64,000 bases of DNA. It comes from Trileptium ribeirensis (taxonomy: Eukaryota; Nematoda; Enoplea; Enoplida; Thoracostomopsidae). Under the pieces are notes generated by a model that did not search any database, was not told the DNA's origin, and saw nothing but the letters and a program-made list of their open reading frames with translations. Positions within the stretch are counted from its first letter, which is position 1, and each line of letters begins with the position of its first letter. Positions 1-12,060 of this stretch are shown one piece after another. The translations under genes and the position numbers were made by a program. The DNA is taken from positions 24,891 to 88,890 of the forward strand of contig JASANE010009957.1 of NCBI GenBank assembly GCA_030248225.1, given 5' to 3'.

Positions 1-1769
1 CATTTCATGAAAGTGATACACCTAAATCTGTATTATCAAGTTTACAAGGTTTAATACTCTATAGTATATATAGATTCGATACAAGTGCTACTCATTCCGT
101 TAAAGGTAAAGCCAATGTTGTAGTTTCGATTTGTTCCTCAAAGCGGCTTCACTGAGTAACTCTTAAATTCCGGCATTAAATATAAATTTAGTAACGTTCG
201 GTAATGGATATAAACCCTGGTATTAAACATAGATATGTCGCTATGTATGTTGGTGAGCTGCGCAAATATGCACAAAAGTTAGGCGAATTTTATATACTAA
301 TAAACTATGTAATATTTTACGTGTACAAGTCATAGTTGTGGCATAGGCTGCAGTGCGTTCAAAGCCAGTCGGTTGTCAAACTACATAAATATAATATTTA
401 CAGTATAATATCTAACTTATGAACTGAAAAATTTTTCGCTTGTACAGGTGTAGAAGCATTGCTGTCAAGCAAATATATTCATGGAAGCCTCTCTGTCATT
501 ATCTATGAGATATAATTTTCTAGACTGTATAAAGGTACGTCTAATCTTTACAAGTAATCGGTTTCTCGACGGCGAATTTGCTACGTAAGCAACAGACCAC
601 TAACAAGTGACACCGAGGCGCTTTTTGCTCATTACTACAGTGACACTCTTCTATAAGGAACAATTGTTGTGGTAAAAAGGTAAAGCTCCTGCAAAACTGT
701 ACTTTTAGACACGGGAGGTTATTTACCTACAGTTAGTTATGGAACGTATGTAACGCATATAGTTTATATATGGTTTTGTACGGTGCGCATAACATATATA
801 AATACGTATATAATATGTGTATAATGTAGAGAAACAGCATGCGGATATTGTACGAGAACTACGTGGAAGGTTCTCTTCAAAAATATACTGTTCTTAAAAA
901 TGTCCAACAGCTAGCTAGACCCAGCTCAACCAGTTTGCAGAACAGAAAAGTTGTTGTAATGTTTAATTTCTTTTTTCCTCAAACTTATGCAACATGTGTT
1001 CTTAAAAAAGTTTACCCACCTTCAGTGGCAGATTTGTTCAAAAGCCGACAAAATTGCTATTCTTTTCAGAATGACATTTCTCTTTGTAGTCTAGATTGTG
1101 TGCCACACCGTTATGGTTCGTTTGCGATTGTAGAAGTTGCAGTAATTGGTATCGTTGCATTTTCAGACTTCGATCACAAACACTTGTCTACCTTGGATCC
1201 ACATTTACAACACTTGAGGCCTCTTACTGTGCGGTCTGTTTGCATAGGGTGGACCTAACTCTAATAGAAAACCGAGTTATAAGCAAATTGAGGATTTTGT
1301 TTTACGTACATGATATATATTTTATCACATGTTAGCCTTGTTTAGTGCTATTAGTTCTCTTTAGTTTTAAGGTTAAACGTTATTAAATTCAATAATTTTG
1401 CTTTTACAACGTCGGACCGCGTTGTTACAAACGAGCTTTTCATTTTATCTCGAAGAATTAATATATAATAATGCTCGTCCGTGATAAAAATGTAGGTTAG
1501 AGTGCATAAATATTATGCATATATTTCATCATGCCATTTTTTCGCCTTTTGCCTGCCATTTTTAGTTTAGTTGAGATGGTCCCTCAAAGTCTGAGGCTAA
1601 GGCTATGGCTAATCCTAAGACTCAGCATCAACATTAAGCCTAACAATACTCTGGGTACACATTTGAACATCAAATCTTTGCTTATATTTCCTCTGTTACT
1701 TGGGGAAACGATATTTTTCTGTATATTTGCACAGTATTTTAAGATATGTAACAATTTTTTATGTTTTAG
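1..1769. other. non-coding flank, probably intron of the semaphorin-like gene
   Basis: I see no recognisable gene here. A 139-codon open frame at 839-1258 (+) contains several cysteines, but it has no motif I recognise and no convincing splice sites, so I do not call it. The stretch around 1590-1640 contains degenerate TTAGGC/TAAGCC-like hexamers. The rest is AT-rich and ends at the acceptor of the exon at 1770. The natural reading is an intron of that gene. Confidence 0.4.
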
Positions 1770-2488
1770 ATCAAACATCAAGCCGGAATGACAAAATTAG
1801 TTTTGACAAGAATGAACCACTTCAACCATCATCGTCGCGTACTCGTCGTCAGTACGGCGCTGGGACCATTGCAGTTAGTGTCGTAATAACTTTCGTCGTT
1901 GCTGGACTAGTTGGCTTTGTATTTGGATACATATCAAAAGCCTTCAATTGGTTTAGTCGAAACAAAATCGCAAGTACAATTAGCAGTTGTAGTACTTCAC
2001 AAAGTGGAGCCGCGAGCACCAGTGGTAGTCCAATGATGTACGGCGCTGGTTTACAAAGTTTTGGTCGATCATGGATATCAAAAACATCAACCTTTGGTCG
2101 TCTTGGTATACCGTTTCCGTCAGCATCAGTTACAAAGCCAAAAATACCAACACTGCCAAGCGCGTCAATATTTACCCATCATCAGTCGTCTATAATGACG
2201 CCGTCAACAAATAAGAACAGTAATTCCGCTGCTACTACCTCACCTCCTATCGATGCGTATAATAGTCCGCCGCCTTTTAACGGGGCGGAACCAATTCATA
2301 TGATGCTATCAGCTGATGATGATATAGCTCCTTGCCAAGATCAGCAAAACTACGCTATTCAAACGCCCATTTCATGCTCGCCTGACTCTGCTCCTGAAAA
2401 ATACAATGCTGGTGAAGGCTCATTCGACTTTAGCAACTTTAGCACACTGCCCAAAGACTATAAAATTAGTCGAAAAACGTATATTTAG
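1770..2488 (+). CDS. terminal exon of a single-pass membrane protein, probably class 1 semaphorin
   Basis: The exon follows a T-rich acceptor (ATGTTTTAG) and runs 239 codons to TAG in the same frame. Seen in the sequence: a short hydrophilic, presumably extracellular stretch with a dibasic RTRR site, one transmembrane segment (about residues 30-58, GTIAVSVVITFVVAGLVGFVFG), then a Ser/Thr/Pro-rich cytoplasmic tail of about 180 residues ending in STLPKDYKISRKTYI. From family knowledge, invertebrate transmembrane semaphorins (Sema-1) have this layout and a very similar LP-(K/R)-DYK C-terminus. They act at the cell surface in axon guidance by binding plexin. The sema, PSI and upstream exons are outside the window, so the family call is inference from the membrane segment and tail only. 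An AATAAA signal lies about 155 bases after the stop. The exon needs one nucleotide from the preceding exon to complete its first codon. Another type I receptor with a Ser/Pro tail is the alternative. Confidence 0.5.
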
Positions 2489-2643
2489 CAAAGCATAGTA
2501 CATTTGCAACACAAGTTTATTGTAATTACTACTTCGTGCCAAATCCATTGCCGAGCTTTGTATATATTCCGTCGATGATCTCATATATATCTTGTACGCA
2601 TCACCACGTGCTTCTAATTCGAATGAAACCAGCGCGAGAACGA

Positions 2644-2649
2644 AATAAA
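2644..2649 (+). terminator. polyadenylation signal AATAAA of the semaphorin-like gene
   Basis: A canonical AATAAA hexamer lies about 155 bases downstream of the stop codon at 2488 on the same strand. It fits a short 3' UTR. A second AATAAA occurs near 2921 and could be an alternative. Confidence 0.4.
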
Positions 2650-2924
2650 CTGTTATTGAATGTGAACTTCTCAAACCAGTATTACTATTATGACGGTGTA
2701 CGAGAGAAGCTATCAGATTCTACTACTGCACATTAAAAGTGCATTTTGTAATATTTATCTGCACTTAACTTAACGTTAGCGTATAGCTACAAAAAATCTA
2801 GCAAGTCTTCTCTGTTATAATGGAGTAGTTAGTGGAAATGAGTGGCATTGTTACCGCAATAACGATTGCTGTTATTGCGGTATAACAGGTATAGTATAAC
2901 AAGTGCGACGCAATTTATTCAATA

Positions 2925-3170
2925 AAAAGACAACCGGTGTTGTTATGATTACCACGTTTAATCCAAGAAGACAGCTGCTGCTGTCATGACTGTGACGCTT
3001 AGTGCAAAAAAGACACCTGTTGTTGTCATGATTGTGACGTTTAATCAAAAAACACCTGTGTTTGTTGTTACTGTGAAGACTAAATTCAAAAATATATCTT
3101 TTGCTGTCATTATATATTGTGACGTTTAATCTTAAAGACGTATATTGCTGTCGTGATCATATATAGAATT
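2925..3170 (+). repeat. degenerate ~40-bp tandem repeat
   Basis: About six diverged units follow each other, each built around AAGACACCTGTTGTTGTCAT and TGTGACGTTTAATC. The period is about 40 bases with small insertions and deletions. The array resumes beyond the GC-rich insert at 3175-3352, where 3355-3460 contains the same words (TTGTCATGACT, GTTCAATCTCAAAAGACAGC). No coding potential is evident. Confidence 0.6.
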
Positions 3171-3174
3171 GAAG

Positions 3175-3352
3175 CGTCGGACACCCTTCTCTCGGCGCGA
3201 AGCTCTCACCATCTATCCGCTCCTGTCAGGTGTCCCGAACCCAGCCACGTTGCGTCACCGCCGTCGCAGAACCTATAGATGGCGCCAAGGCGCCGCACCC
3301 CAACCCTCCCCCCTGCTCCCGAGGATCCGGTTGCCTCCTTGAGACGTCGGAC
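3175..3352. mobile_element. GC-rich ~170-bp insertion flanked by an 8-bp direct repeat
   Basis: The 40-bp repeat array is interrupted by a block much richer in G and C than its surroundings. The word CGTCGGAC stands on both sides (3175-3182 and 3345-3352), as expected of a target-site duplication. Inside is an ATG at 3279 that starts an Arg/Pro-rich frame (MAPRRRTPTLPPAPEDPVAS), which runs through the right repeat into the array. There are no inverted termini and no poly(A). It could be a truncated 5' end of a retroelement or a processed fragment of a GC-rich transcript. The source is unknown. Confidence 0.45.
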
Positions 3353-3470
3353 CTTAAGCATGTATTGTCATGACTATTCCAGAAATGCAGTAGTTGGTGT
3401 CATACTTGGTATGTTCAATCTCAAAAGACAGCCGTTGCTCCAAATGATTTCAAAATATCTTTTAGAACGC

Positions 3471-3867
3471 CAGACTTTGACTTGCTTAGCCGTCTCATGT
3501 CTGAAAAAATAAATTAATTAGATCCGAATTCTATATGAGTATCATATATAACCGGTTGTGCTTTTAAGCAATTGACGGTTGATTTAATTAATCGAATCGT
3601 TATATTAATTACGTAAAAGTGAGAAAACTGCTCATATATCCGACCAGGAATTGTGTGTCGCAAAAGCAGATGTTCTAAAAACTCTAGAGCATCACCGCGG
3701 TGTATCAGAGTTTTGTACTGCATGGTATTTAGTACTCAAGCATCAATAGCCACTTGTACTGTCTTTTAGAGGACACAAGGCACTGAATGCCAAATAGAAT
3801 TTTTTTATATATAAATCAAGTCAAATACAATAGCCACCTTGTTATTTTCTACAGCTTCAACAAGCAA
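3471..3867. other. no gene seen
   Basis: AT-rich spacer between the 40-bp array and the 84-bp satellite. A 69-codon minus-strand frame at 3514-3723 has no recognisable features. Confidence 0.5.
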
Positions 3868-5250
3868 CTCAGTCTGAAGTTAGCGTGCATAATGTTCCAT
3901 TCTTGCCAGTTTTTTAGTAATTGTACTTTCATTCATACGTCCTGTCTAAAAGCATGTCTGAAGTTTGTGAGTATAACTTTCCATTTTGGTACGTTTACTA
4001 GCGATCACACTGTCATTCATGGGCCTTGTCTAAATCCATGTCTGAAGTTTGTGACTATAATGTTCCGGTGTGTTTCATTCACTAGTGTTCACATTATCAC
4101 TCATTTTTCTTGTCTAAAAGGTCTATAAGCATTTCTAAATTTTGTGAGTATAACCTTGTATTATGACACGTTTACTATGAATCATACTTTCATTCATGTT
4201 TCCTATCTAAAAGCATGTCTGAAGTTTATGAGCATACTGTTCCATAGTGAGTTGTTTGCTATAAATCACACGATTGTTCATGCACCTTGTCTAAAAAGTG
4301 TCTGAATATTGTGAGTATAACATTTCATTGTGGGTCGTCTGTTAGTAATTGCACTTTCATCCATGCGTCGTGCCTAAAAGCATGTCTGAACTTTGTGTGT
4401 GTAACGTTCCATTTTGGTTCGTTTACGAGCGATCACACTGTCATTCAAGCGCCTTGTCTAAATGCATGTCTGAAGTTTATGACTATAATGTTCCGTCGTG
4501 GTTCATTCACTAGTGATCACACTTTCATTCATGCGTATTGTCTAAACGGTCTAAAAGCATATCTGCTTCTGAAGTATAGAAGTTTCAGAGTATAACGTTG
4601 TATTGTGATACGTTTATTTTGAATTATACTTTTATTCATGTGTCGTTTCTAAAACTATATCTGAAGTTTGTGAGCATAACCTTCCATTGTGGGTCGTTTG
4701 TGACGAATCATACTATCATTCGTGCGTCCTGTCTAAAAGCATGTCTGAAATTTGTGAGTATAACGTTCCGTTGTGGGTCGTTGAATTAAGAATAATACTT
4801 TTATTCATGTGTCCTGTCTAAAAGCATGTCTGAAATTTGTGAGCATCACGCTCCATTGTGGGTCGTTTATTAGTTATCGCACTTTCAGTGATGCGTCCTG
4901 TCTAAAAGCCTGAAAGCATGTTTGTAGTTTGTGCGCTTAAAGTTCCATTGTGATTCATTTATTAAGGATCATACTTTCATTCACGCGTCCTATCCAAAAG
5001 CATGTCATAAACTAGTGACTATAATGTTCCATTGGGGGCCGTTTGCTAAGGATAACACTGTCATTCATGCTTCTTATCTAACAGCATATCCGAAGTTTGC
5101 GAGTATAACGTTCCATTGTGCTTCGTATATTAAGAATCATACTTTCATTCATCCGTTTTGTGTAAAAGCAGCATGTGTGAAGTTTGTTCGTATGACGTTC
5201 CATTGTGGTTCGTTTATTAAAAATCATACTTTCATTCATGCCTCCTAAAA
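3868..5250 (+). repeat. 84-bp satellite, about 16 units, open in one frame
   Basis: Sixteen units can be aligned by the word TCTGAAGTTTGTGAGTATAAC, found near 3868, 3954, 4037, 4127, 4217, 4300, 4384, 4468, 4565, 4656, 4741, 4825, 4917, 5002, 5086 and 5172. Most steps are 83-86 bases, and a few carry a roughly 10-base insertion. Other conserved words are CATTGTGGGTCGTTT, GATCACACTTTCATTCATGC and CCTGTCTAAAAGCATG. Because 84 is 28 codons and the consensus lacks a stop in one frame, long repetitive frames appear (3787-4128, 4287-4595, 4598-4789, 4931-5248), reading LKACLKFVSITFHCGSFT and so on. Frame breaks between blocks and the absence of a flanking gene argue for a satellite, not a protein. 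The 28-residue period and the CGSFTSDHTFIH motif recall a C2H2 zinc finger, but there is no CxxC pair. Confidence 0.8.
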
Positions 5251-7272
5251 CATCCCATCTAAAACATTAAACACAGAGATACTTTTTGCTTCACCTCAAA
5301 GTAGTTATTGAAATACACCCGAAAAGCGTCACAATAACCGAACCTATTTCTGACTGACAACTTATTATTAGTTGTCAGCCATAAAATGACGCTTCACGCT
5401 AATCAGTCTCTATAGCCTTAGAATCTAGCAAGATTTACTTAGCATCAATGTATACGCATCCCCTAATATTATGCTTTAAAGTAAATTATGAAGCTGTAAA
5501 GAGTAGACGTTGGAAAGATCTAGATTTTCGGGCTCTGGTTATGCTCAATTTTTTATGAACCATATCAAGCAAGTTCCAATGAAAATCCAGGCTCGGCTCG
5601 GCTCTTACGTTCCCAATAATAGTAGTTTGCGATTTAGTAATAACAGAGAGAGCATAATGCAATATAGGAACAACCAAACGAACTACATATAGTTGCTATT
5701 AAAGCTTTTAAGATCAGAGCCGAAACCGTTCTTACTGTTGATAGCGGTTTATAATTATGTTTTTGTTTTGGAAAAGAGCTTTCAGAAGTGTACTGCAGGG
5801 TTTTAAAATATATATACTAAGCTCGGTTTGGCACTGTTCTAGAGCAGAACCGATTGTAGAGGGTAAATTCTCAGCTTCAGTAAAGAGTATACCCGTGATC
5901 AATTTTATGAGCAAGGTATAGAGATATCACAGGTTGTATAGCGCAAGTGCACTGAACATACGCTGTGGGATATACAAAATGCATGCATATAAGTTTTAAC
6001 CTTAAGAACGTAGTCTTCGCTGTTTATATAACTTAAAGGGACATGGGTCACTCGTCTCATGATAATAACAATGTCTAACGCCTTGAGTACTTTAGGTTTG
6101 AAAAATTATCTATCCTTGTCCCAAATTACACACTTCAAATGCTAAAAACTTATCGCACGAACATCAAACTTCTGTGCTAGACAACAATGTTTTTGTATAA
6201 CAACAAAAGCAATTTGTAAAAAGTCTTCATCTCTTTACTGCTACATAAAAACATTACGTCTTAGGTATCGATGGAGGGAAGGGGTTAGCAAAAGTCACGT
6301 CGTCATGATCGAACCTTTCCGTATATGCCAAACCTAATCCCCTGGAGGTTCCCCTCCACATTTCTGCAAAAATACATAAAAATAGGACGAATATTGCGTC
6401 ATATTTGCAAAAATGTGGATATAAAAAAATATTTATAGCATGGTAAAAATTTAAAAAATTTTTGCAAAATTGAGAAAAATGTTAAGTTCGTACGCATTTC
6501 AAAGATTTGCACCCCCTAACCTTCGGATTCGGCATTTTTTCGTATGTTGTTACGTGCCCTTCCAAGGGATAAGGCACTAATGAGAGGGGGTGAGAGAACA
6601 CTTTAATCGAAATCCATAGCATAAAAATGCACCAGAAACGGATAGCTAACGGAATTTGTTAATATATGCAACCATGATCCAATTTGACAGAATTTGGATC
6701 TATTTGACATTGGGCTGATTGGAGGAACGGATCACGAGTGTCTAACACATGTCGAGCGTGACATGCCTATAACCGAATTGTGAATTACATTTTTATCTGT
6801 TATATATATATGCTTTAAGTAATCGTTTGATGCCTGTATTTGTCATGACACGACAGCTATTTTGAGTGACAATGGAGTCAAGCAGGGGAACCGTTGCCTA
6901 TGACGGATTTAATAATTCATTTCGAATGCAGTGTAGCATTCTACAGGAACTTCAACAATAGATAACTCTACGCTTAGATTACGCATTGTAGGCCTGCTTT
7001 GACATTATTATAAAAGGAAAGTAAAGAATTAAATTTTTGTTGCGGTAATTGTCCACTATTGCTCCTACCAAAGCGGACAAGTGTGTAATGACTACACATC
7101 TTATAGTATAAGCCAAGAAAGCCTTTGTTGCAAGATAACAAGTAACAGTTTCCCACTATTTTTCAGAAGATATTATTTGTAATAAATATATATTAATGAA
7201 GGAACTCAAGGCACATACAGCAATACACTTTGGTAATTAATATATGCAGTGCACATATAAACTTGTAAATTG
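5251..7272. other. no gene seen
   Basis: No reading frame over about 63 codons and no recognisable domain. Small structures are a perfect hairpin at about 5355-5377 (CTGACAACT against AGTTGTCAG) and a pair of C-rich and G-rich segments at 6260-6350 and 6510-6540 that may be remains of element ends. Confidence 0.5.
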
Positions 7273-7405
7273 TACGGTGCCGACGAAAAAATTTAGCTCT
7301 CAACAAACGGTTTTGTGCAACAAACCCTTTTATGAACAACAACAAAGTTATGTCTGACCGGAGAATTCTCTAATTCGTGCACAAATTTTGTCAGGCGGGA
7401 CTGTA
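7273..7405. mobile_element. small TA-flanked MITE
   Basis: The segment begins TACGGTGCCGACGAAAAAAT and ends GTCAGGCGGGACTGTA, whose reverse complement TACAGTCCCGCCTGAC matches the left end imperfectly over about 20 bases. TA dinucleotides at both ends fit the Tc1/mariner superfamily target. At 133 bases with no coding capacity, it would be a non-autonomous element. The call rests on one copy. Confidence 0.45.
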
Positions 7406-8049
7406 TAAACCAGCATGTAATAAAATATAAAAAAATAAAAGATTAACCTAAGCTCAGAGCCTCATTGCACTCAAAGGTGTGTTTAGTCGCTTGTTCCAGC
7501 TACGACACATTTGTAGAAACACACTATCGCAGAGATTTTAACGTTAGCCACTGCACCCATATGATGTTCTGAGTGAAATTTAGCCAATTTCGCGGCAACT
7601 ACCATCACAAATGAAGCTGTATGCCATTTTACGGTTCCATTTTTTGAATTTTACGTTTGCGGCTTTATTTTATGTTGCGCAAATCTTCTCATCTGTCATA
7701 TAAGACATATATTTAGCCTAGGAGTGAGGCGCTGGGGTGCCGCCCCAACCGACGCACTAAGCTATTAAAGATATGACGCTGCGCTTTGTAAGCTTTTTAA
7801 TGATTTAACGTTTCGCACCTTAGCTTAACTTAGGCCATGGTCTTAATGAACACTCAACCGATCTTTGTGGCTTATAATGGTAACACTCCTGAGGGCATTT
7901 AGACCTCATAAACCTTATAAAATGTGCAAAAAATTTTACGGTATAATACACTAGTTTTTGTATTAGTTGCACATGTAAACTCATGAATTCTTGGCAGTCT
8001 CATTTTAAAGTTTTTATTTGATAAACAGGCGGTTGTGTAATTAACAAAC
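7406..8049. other. no gene seen
   Basis: AT-rich sequence without usable frames. A short GC-rich palindromic segment lies at about 7725-7755 (GGCGCTGGGGTGCCGCCCCAACC). Confidence 0.4.
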
Positions 8050-8300
8050 ATACAAAGTTCGAAGCATTTGTAATATTTGTTGTAAATGATCGGTCGTTTA
8101 TAACATTTAAATTACAAAAACCAATCGTCACAACAATTATTACATCGTTTGTAGTTTTGTTATAAACGACCTATCCCTTATTTTAAACACTACAAACGTC
8201 TCGCTCGTTGCAGCCGTTGTTATAGATGACACGTCGTCTCTAACCGATTTTATAGACGGCTCGTTGCCCGTAACTTAACCATACGACAGATCGTTTGTGC
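8050..8300. repeat. degenerate repeat of GTTATAAACGAC words on both strands
   Basis: The word GTCGTTTATAAC and its reverse complement, plus diverged forms, recur near 8086, 8158, 8214 and 8250 in mixed orientation. They are separated by roughly 35-70 bases. No frame is kept, so this is an ancient tandem or palindromic repeat. Confidence 0.35.
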
Positions 8301-8829
8301 CACAATTTTTCGAGTCGGTGTACAAAATATTTTGGGAACGTCGCATAAATTGGTAAGTTTTAATTTGTTGTGGAACAAATACAACTGTTTTGTGTTTTGA
8401 AAGCTACCCATAACGTGTGAGGCTTCTGAATCACACGTATTATGAAAATCACAAATTGTATTTAGCGTAAAGAAAAAAGTATGAAATACAGTTTAATGCA
8501 TGGTGAGTTGTAGAACGTAACTATGGTAAAACGATAAAGTGGTGCACTGTGCTGGCGAACGAAAGTACATCGTTTTATTATCGTACACTCCGCGTTCCTA
8601 AACGAAAACATTTGAATGTGAAATATCCTATAGTAAAAACTCTATTTTTCTCAGCTTTTCATATGTCGTGTCAAAAAATATAGGTAATTTTAGTTATGCA
8701 TAGTTAGGTTTGCATCCAATAGTATTTTAGCTATTTAACAATTTATCGTAGCTATGGTAGGCATGAATGTCAGACTTTGGTAATTGTATACGCGAGCGTA
8801 ACATGCATGGTACTAAATCACAAAGACAT

Positions 8830-9155
8830 GTAACTACGTTTAAGAGTGTAACCCATTTACGCTTGCCAAAAACATTTCGAGTAACCTTAATAATCATTAT
8901 AACTGAGTTACTCACATATATAACTTTTGTAACCACGTACGTATGCGTAATACAGTTACACGAAATTGAAAATACACAAAATACAACTGCAATAAGCAAT
9001 GTAACTTAGTTGCAAAGTGCTCATTTTTGCTTGTTATACAGTGGTGTTATGCAGTTACACTAACCTGCAACACAACTGTAACTGTATGCAAAACTCAAAC
9101 GCAGTTACACGGCTGTAACCAGTTAAAAGCATCTGTAACTACATATAAGGGTAAC
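8830..9155. repeat. cluster of GTAAC/GTTAC words
   Basis: Thirteen copies of GTAAC or its complement GTTAC occur at about 8830, 8848, 8881, 8907, 8929, 8955, 9001, 9053, 9078, 9103, 9114, 9135 and 9151. Several are extended to GTAACT or CAGTTACAC. Fewer than one copy would be expected by chance in this length. The usual step is 20-26 bases. It may be a decayed short-period repeat or an array of binding sites. Confidence 0.5.
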
Positions 9156-9639
9156 TTAGTTATGCGAGAATACTGATAACGAAGTCACCTCGCCGTACAC
9201 ATTTTTATGTGAAAGATGCATTACCACGGAAAATCTCAAAAGCCATGAAACATGGTGGACCTAGTTCGTCTAAACGTGAACACTCGAAAAATGGACCATG
9301 CAAATAACGAAACGGTATAAAACAGGAAAAATCTCCATATCGAAAATAAGAAAAAAGCGGCGAGTGACGGAGAAAACAAGACGAAATGATAGATCATGGA
9401 TTGGCTTTGTGATGTTCGAATGGAAAATTCCATTCAAGCACATTTATCTATTGTGAGCTTTTGTCCGTATTCATTAAATGACATTCTGAGTGAGGAAGCA
9501 ATGTTTGCGGTCTATTTGAGTATTATAGCATACGGAAAACGCGATTGGTAATCAATTAATTACGATCATGAAATGACTTGACAAATGAAGAAGCCAGGTG
9601 TACGCACCTAAAGCGGACTCACGCAAGAGTGAAGCAATA
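9156..9639. other. no gene seen
   Basis: The + strand becomes purine-rich from about 9230. No recognisable motif was found. Confidence 0.4.
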
Positions 9640-11160
9640 TCAGCTTGATTCAAAAAATGATTGATGAAAAGACGGATGGCCAAATTACTGAATTTGGAAT
9701 TGGTGTCCAAAAATGGTCAGGAAAATATATTGTAGACGATCAGGATAATGTAAGAGACAGGACATGGAGGGAGAAAAATAATTTAACGAACATCAGAGGA
9801 TGTAAGCTCAAACGTGCTACAAATACGTGTTATGACTTTTTAAATTATCATGAAACATATAATTGAAAAAAAAGAAATGGCGAAGTTCGGAGTAGGAGCT
9901 ACTGAACAACCAAAACAGAAACCAAAAGTGCTGTCGAACAAAGTAACACGATCGGATCAAAAATCGCAATTGATATTTTACTATTGCGGGGACGCCTTTA
10001 ATGTCCGGATTGGTGAGAAATTAAAGTCCAATAGGCGAATTGAAACAGTATGCTAGACTTCGACCAAGGAAAATGCGTTTTATTATCCTTGCTGGGCACC
10101 CCAAGCTCCAGAACCTCCAACCACCGAAAAGAAGCATTAAATAGAAATAACGAAAACAGCGACAGTTGAAAAGAAACGATAGGACTCGATTGCAAATAAA
10201 CGTTGAGAACAAGCCAGGCCATTTATGACACAAGATACTCTTGGCAAATAAAGCTTCGGGTTTATGGGCAATACTTACGAGCGATAGAATAGAGAGTTGA
10301 CTTCACTGTTAAGGAACATTTCTCGACGAACTGACTCGATCGGAAGTACAATACCGATGGAACCAATGTGAGGAATAGGTAGGCAACAACAACAATTGGG
10401 AGTTATCGAAGAGACCGAAGCGTTAAATGGCAAAAATAAGTGTTCGAAACCGATGGAAGTGTACCCAGGGAACAAGTATGGCACAAATATTATTTATGGA
10501 CAAAGAAGACTTCGAAAGACAAACTGGGATAAGCTAGAAAACAGATAAAAAAACAAAGGAGTCATGAGTCCGCTTGCCAAAAACATAAACAAAAAGGCAC
10601 GGAACCTACTGGAAGAAATCGCAAAGTCCGCAAAAAAGTAAAGAGGCATCGAGTGAAAAAGACAAAACGCTTCAACGATTGCGTGATGGAATGGAGGAAC
10701 TGACACCGGTAAATAATCGCTTAGGGAACGAAAACACGAAGTCGTAATTGGAGCTGAACAATTGCTGAATCAAGCACTACAGCAAGGATGTCAACTAATT
10801 CTAATAATACAACGATTGTCGTGTCCAGTAATCCAATTACGACAAGTGCAACAACAATGCCAACATCCAGATAGTACATATTGAAATGGCGCAATAATTA
10901 TTTCAGCAAACGCAACGAAGTGCAGGCTGCACAACCGGAGCAACAACCGGTCTAACAACCGGCAATGAAACAGGATGAAAGACCGGTGGAAGAATAAGAA
11001 GCGAGGTGAATACAAGTGATATGCCAACGGCGGGACGGCATGTATCGATATCTCGATTACTTGAAGGACCAGTTCCGTAACGCAGTGTTACATTTTGAAA
11101 TCAATCCACAAGAACATTAACACGTGCCGATATCACCAGAGATCGTATAACATATAGCGC
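9640..11160 (+). other. purine-rich, stop-ridden coding-like region (possible gag remnant)
   Basis: The + strand is strongly enriched in A and G and shows a chain of short open pieces with charged, helix-forming composition, for example 9645-9866, 9850-10056 and a stretch near 10559-10637 reading SPLAKNINKKARNLLEEIAK. The frames are interrupted and no Cys knuckle, protease or reverse transcriptase is visible. Long open frames on the minus strand here are mirror images of the purine bias. Basic, coiled-coil-like remnants beside retroelement-like sequence fit a decayed gag gene, but this is only inference. Confidence 0.25.
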
Positions 11161-12053
11161 ATCAAGTGTAACAGCCCGATTTTATAAAAAAGGAGAGAAC
11201 GCTCGAACCGTGTCAAACTTCGTAGGGAACAAGGGAATGGACGGCCGAATACCGGTGGAGTGTGACCTCTGTGTGGACTATTGCGTAATTGTGATTTAAT
11301 TATTTGATATTGATAAAAATTTAGATCCCCTAAATACTTACGGATCCCCAAACAGGCGCTTAACCCCCCAATTTTCTAAGCCTAAAAGGACACCCAAAAC
11401 AATCTAGATTCCACGATTTTTGGAGCCCAGGACACTTATCGGGTTCTCCCCTAACAGTTTGGTCGAAAACCGGGGCCGCCCACCCCCACGGGTCCGCTCA
11501 GGATTCCCTAAATTCAAGCGGGCCACCAAAATTTTGGGTTTTGTATGGCCAAATCGGCCTCTAACAGGCCTCCTATAAGTGCAATATTAAATTTTAAATT
11601 TTTATCAGTAGCCGGCCTGCCAGGGCATGATTCTGGTCCTGCCCCCGGCCGCCTACTGTTTTTCGATCACGAGATATCGGCAAAAAATGTGCCGATATCC
11701 CTATGAGCAAACGGCACTCTGAGCGCCGTTATATTTTGTTTTCGAAATTCTCTCGCACCAACCAGGGCGAGGTTTAGTTGTTTTTGTTGATTTGCCGCTT
11801 GCCTGGGCCTTGTCTACTGCTCGTGCTCTACCAGCAGATTTTATCATATAACACCGTTGTCGGCTGACCAGCGATCATTGTTTATGTTCTATTAATGTAC
11901 CATTCGTCCTATAGCGGCGATGCCTTGTTGTCATTAACTGTTATACGTAGAAATGTGAGTGCCGCGAGATTGCCGTTTTAAATTTAAATTTACGCTTATT
12001 TGCGCTGTTGGGATATCAGGGGGCCTCAACAATGCTGAGGGGTAGCTGCGTGG

Positions 12054-12060
12054 TATAAAA
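12054..12060 (+). promoter_or_regulatory. TATA box of a putative retroelement promoter
   Basis: TATAAAA lies in GC-rich context. About 30 bases downstream is CCAGTCGAGTCGTT, where an initiator and downstream element would be expected. No coding gene follows, so a mobile-element promoter is the simplest reading. Confidence 0.4.

Noticed and set aside
3787..5248. Cys/His-rich repeat protein gene
   Set aside because: The frames come from an 84-bp satellite, are broken between blocks, and lack a CxxC pair and gene signals.
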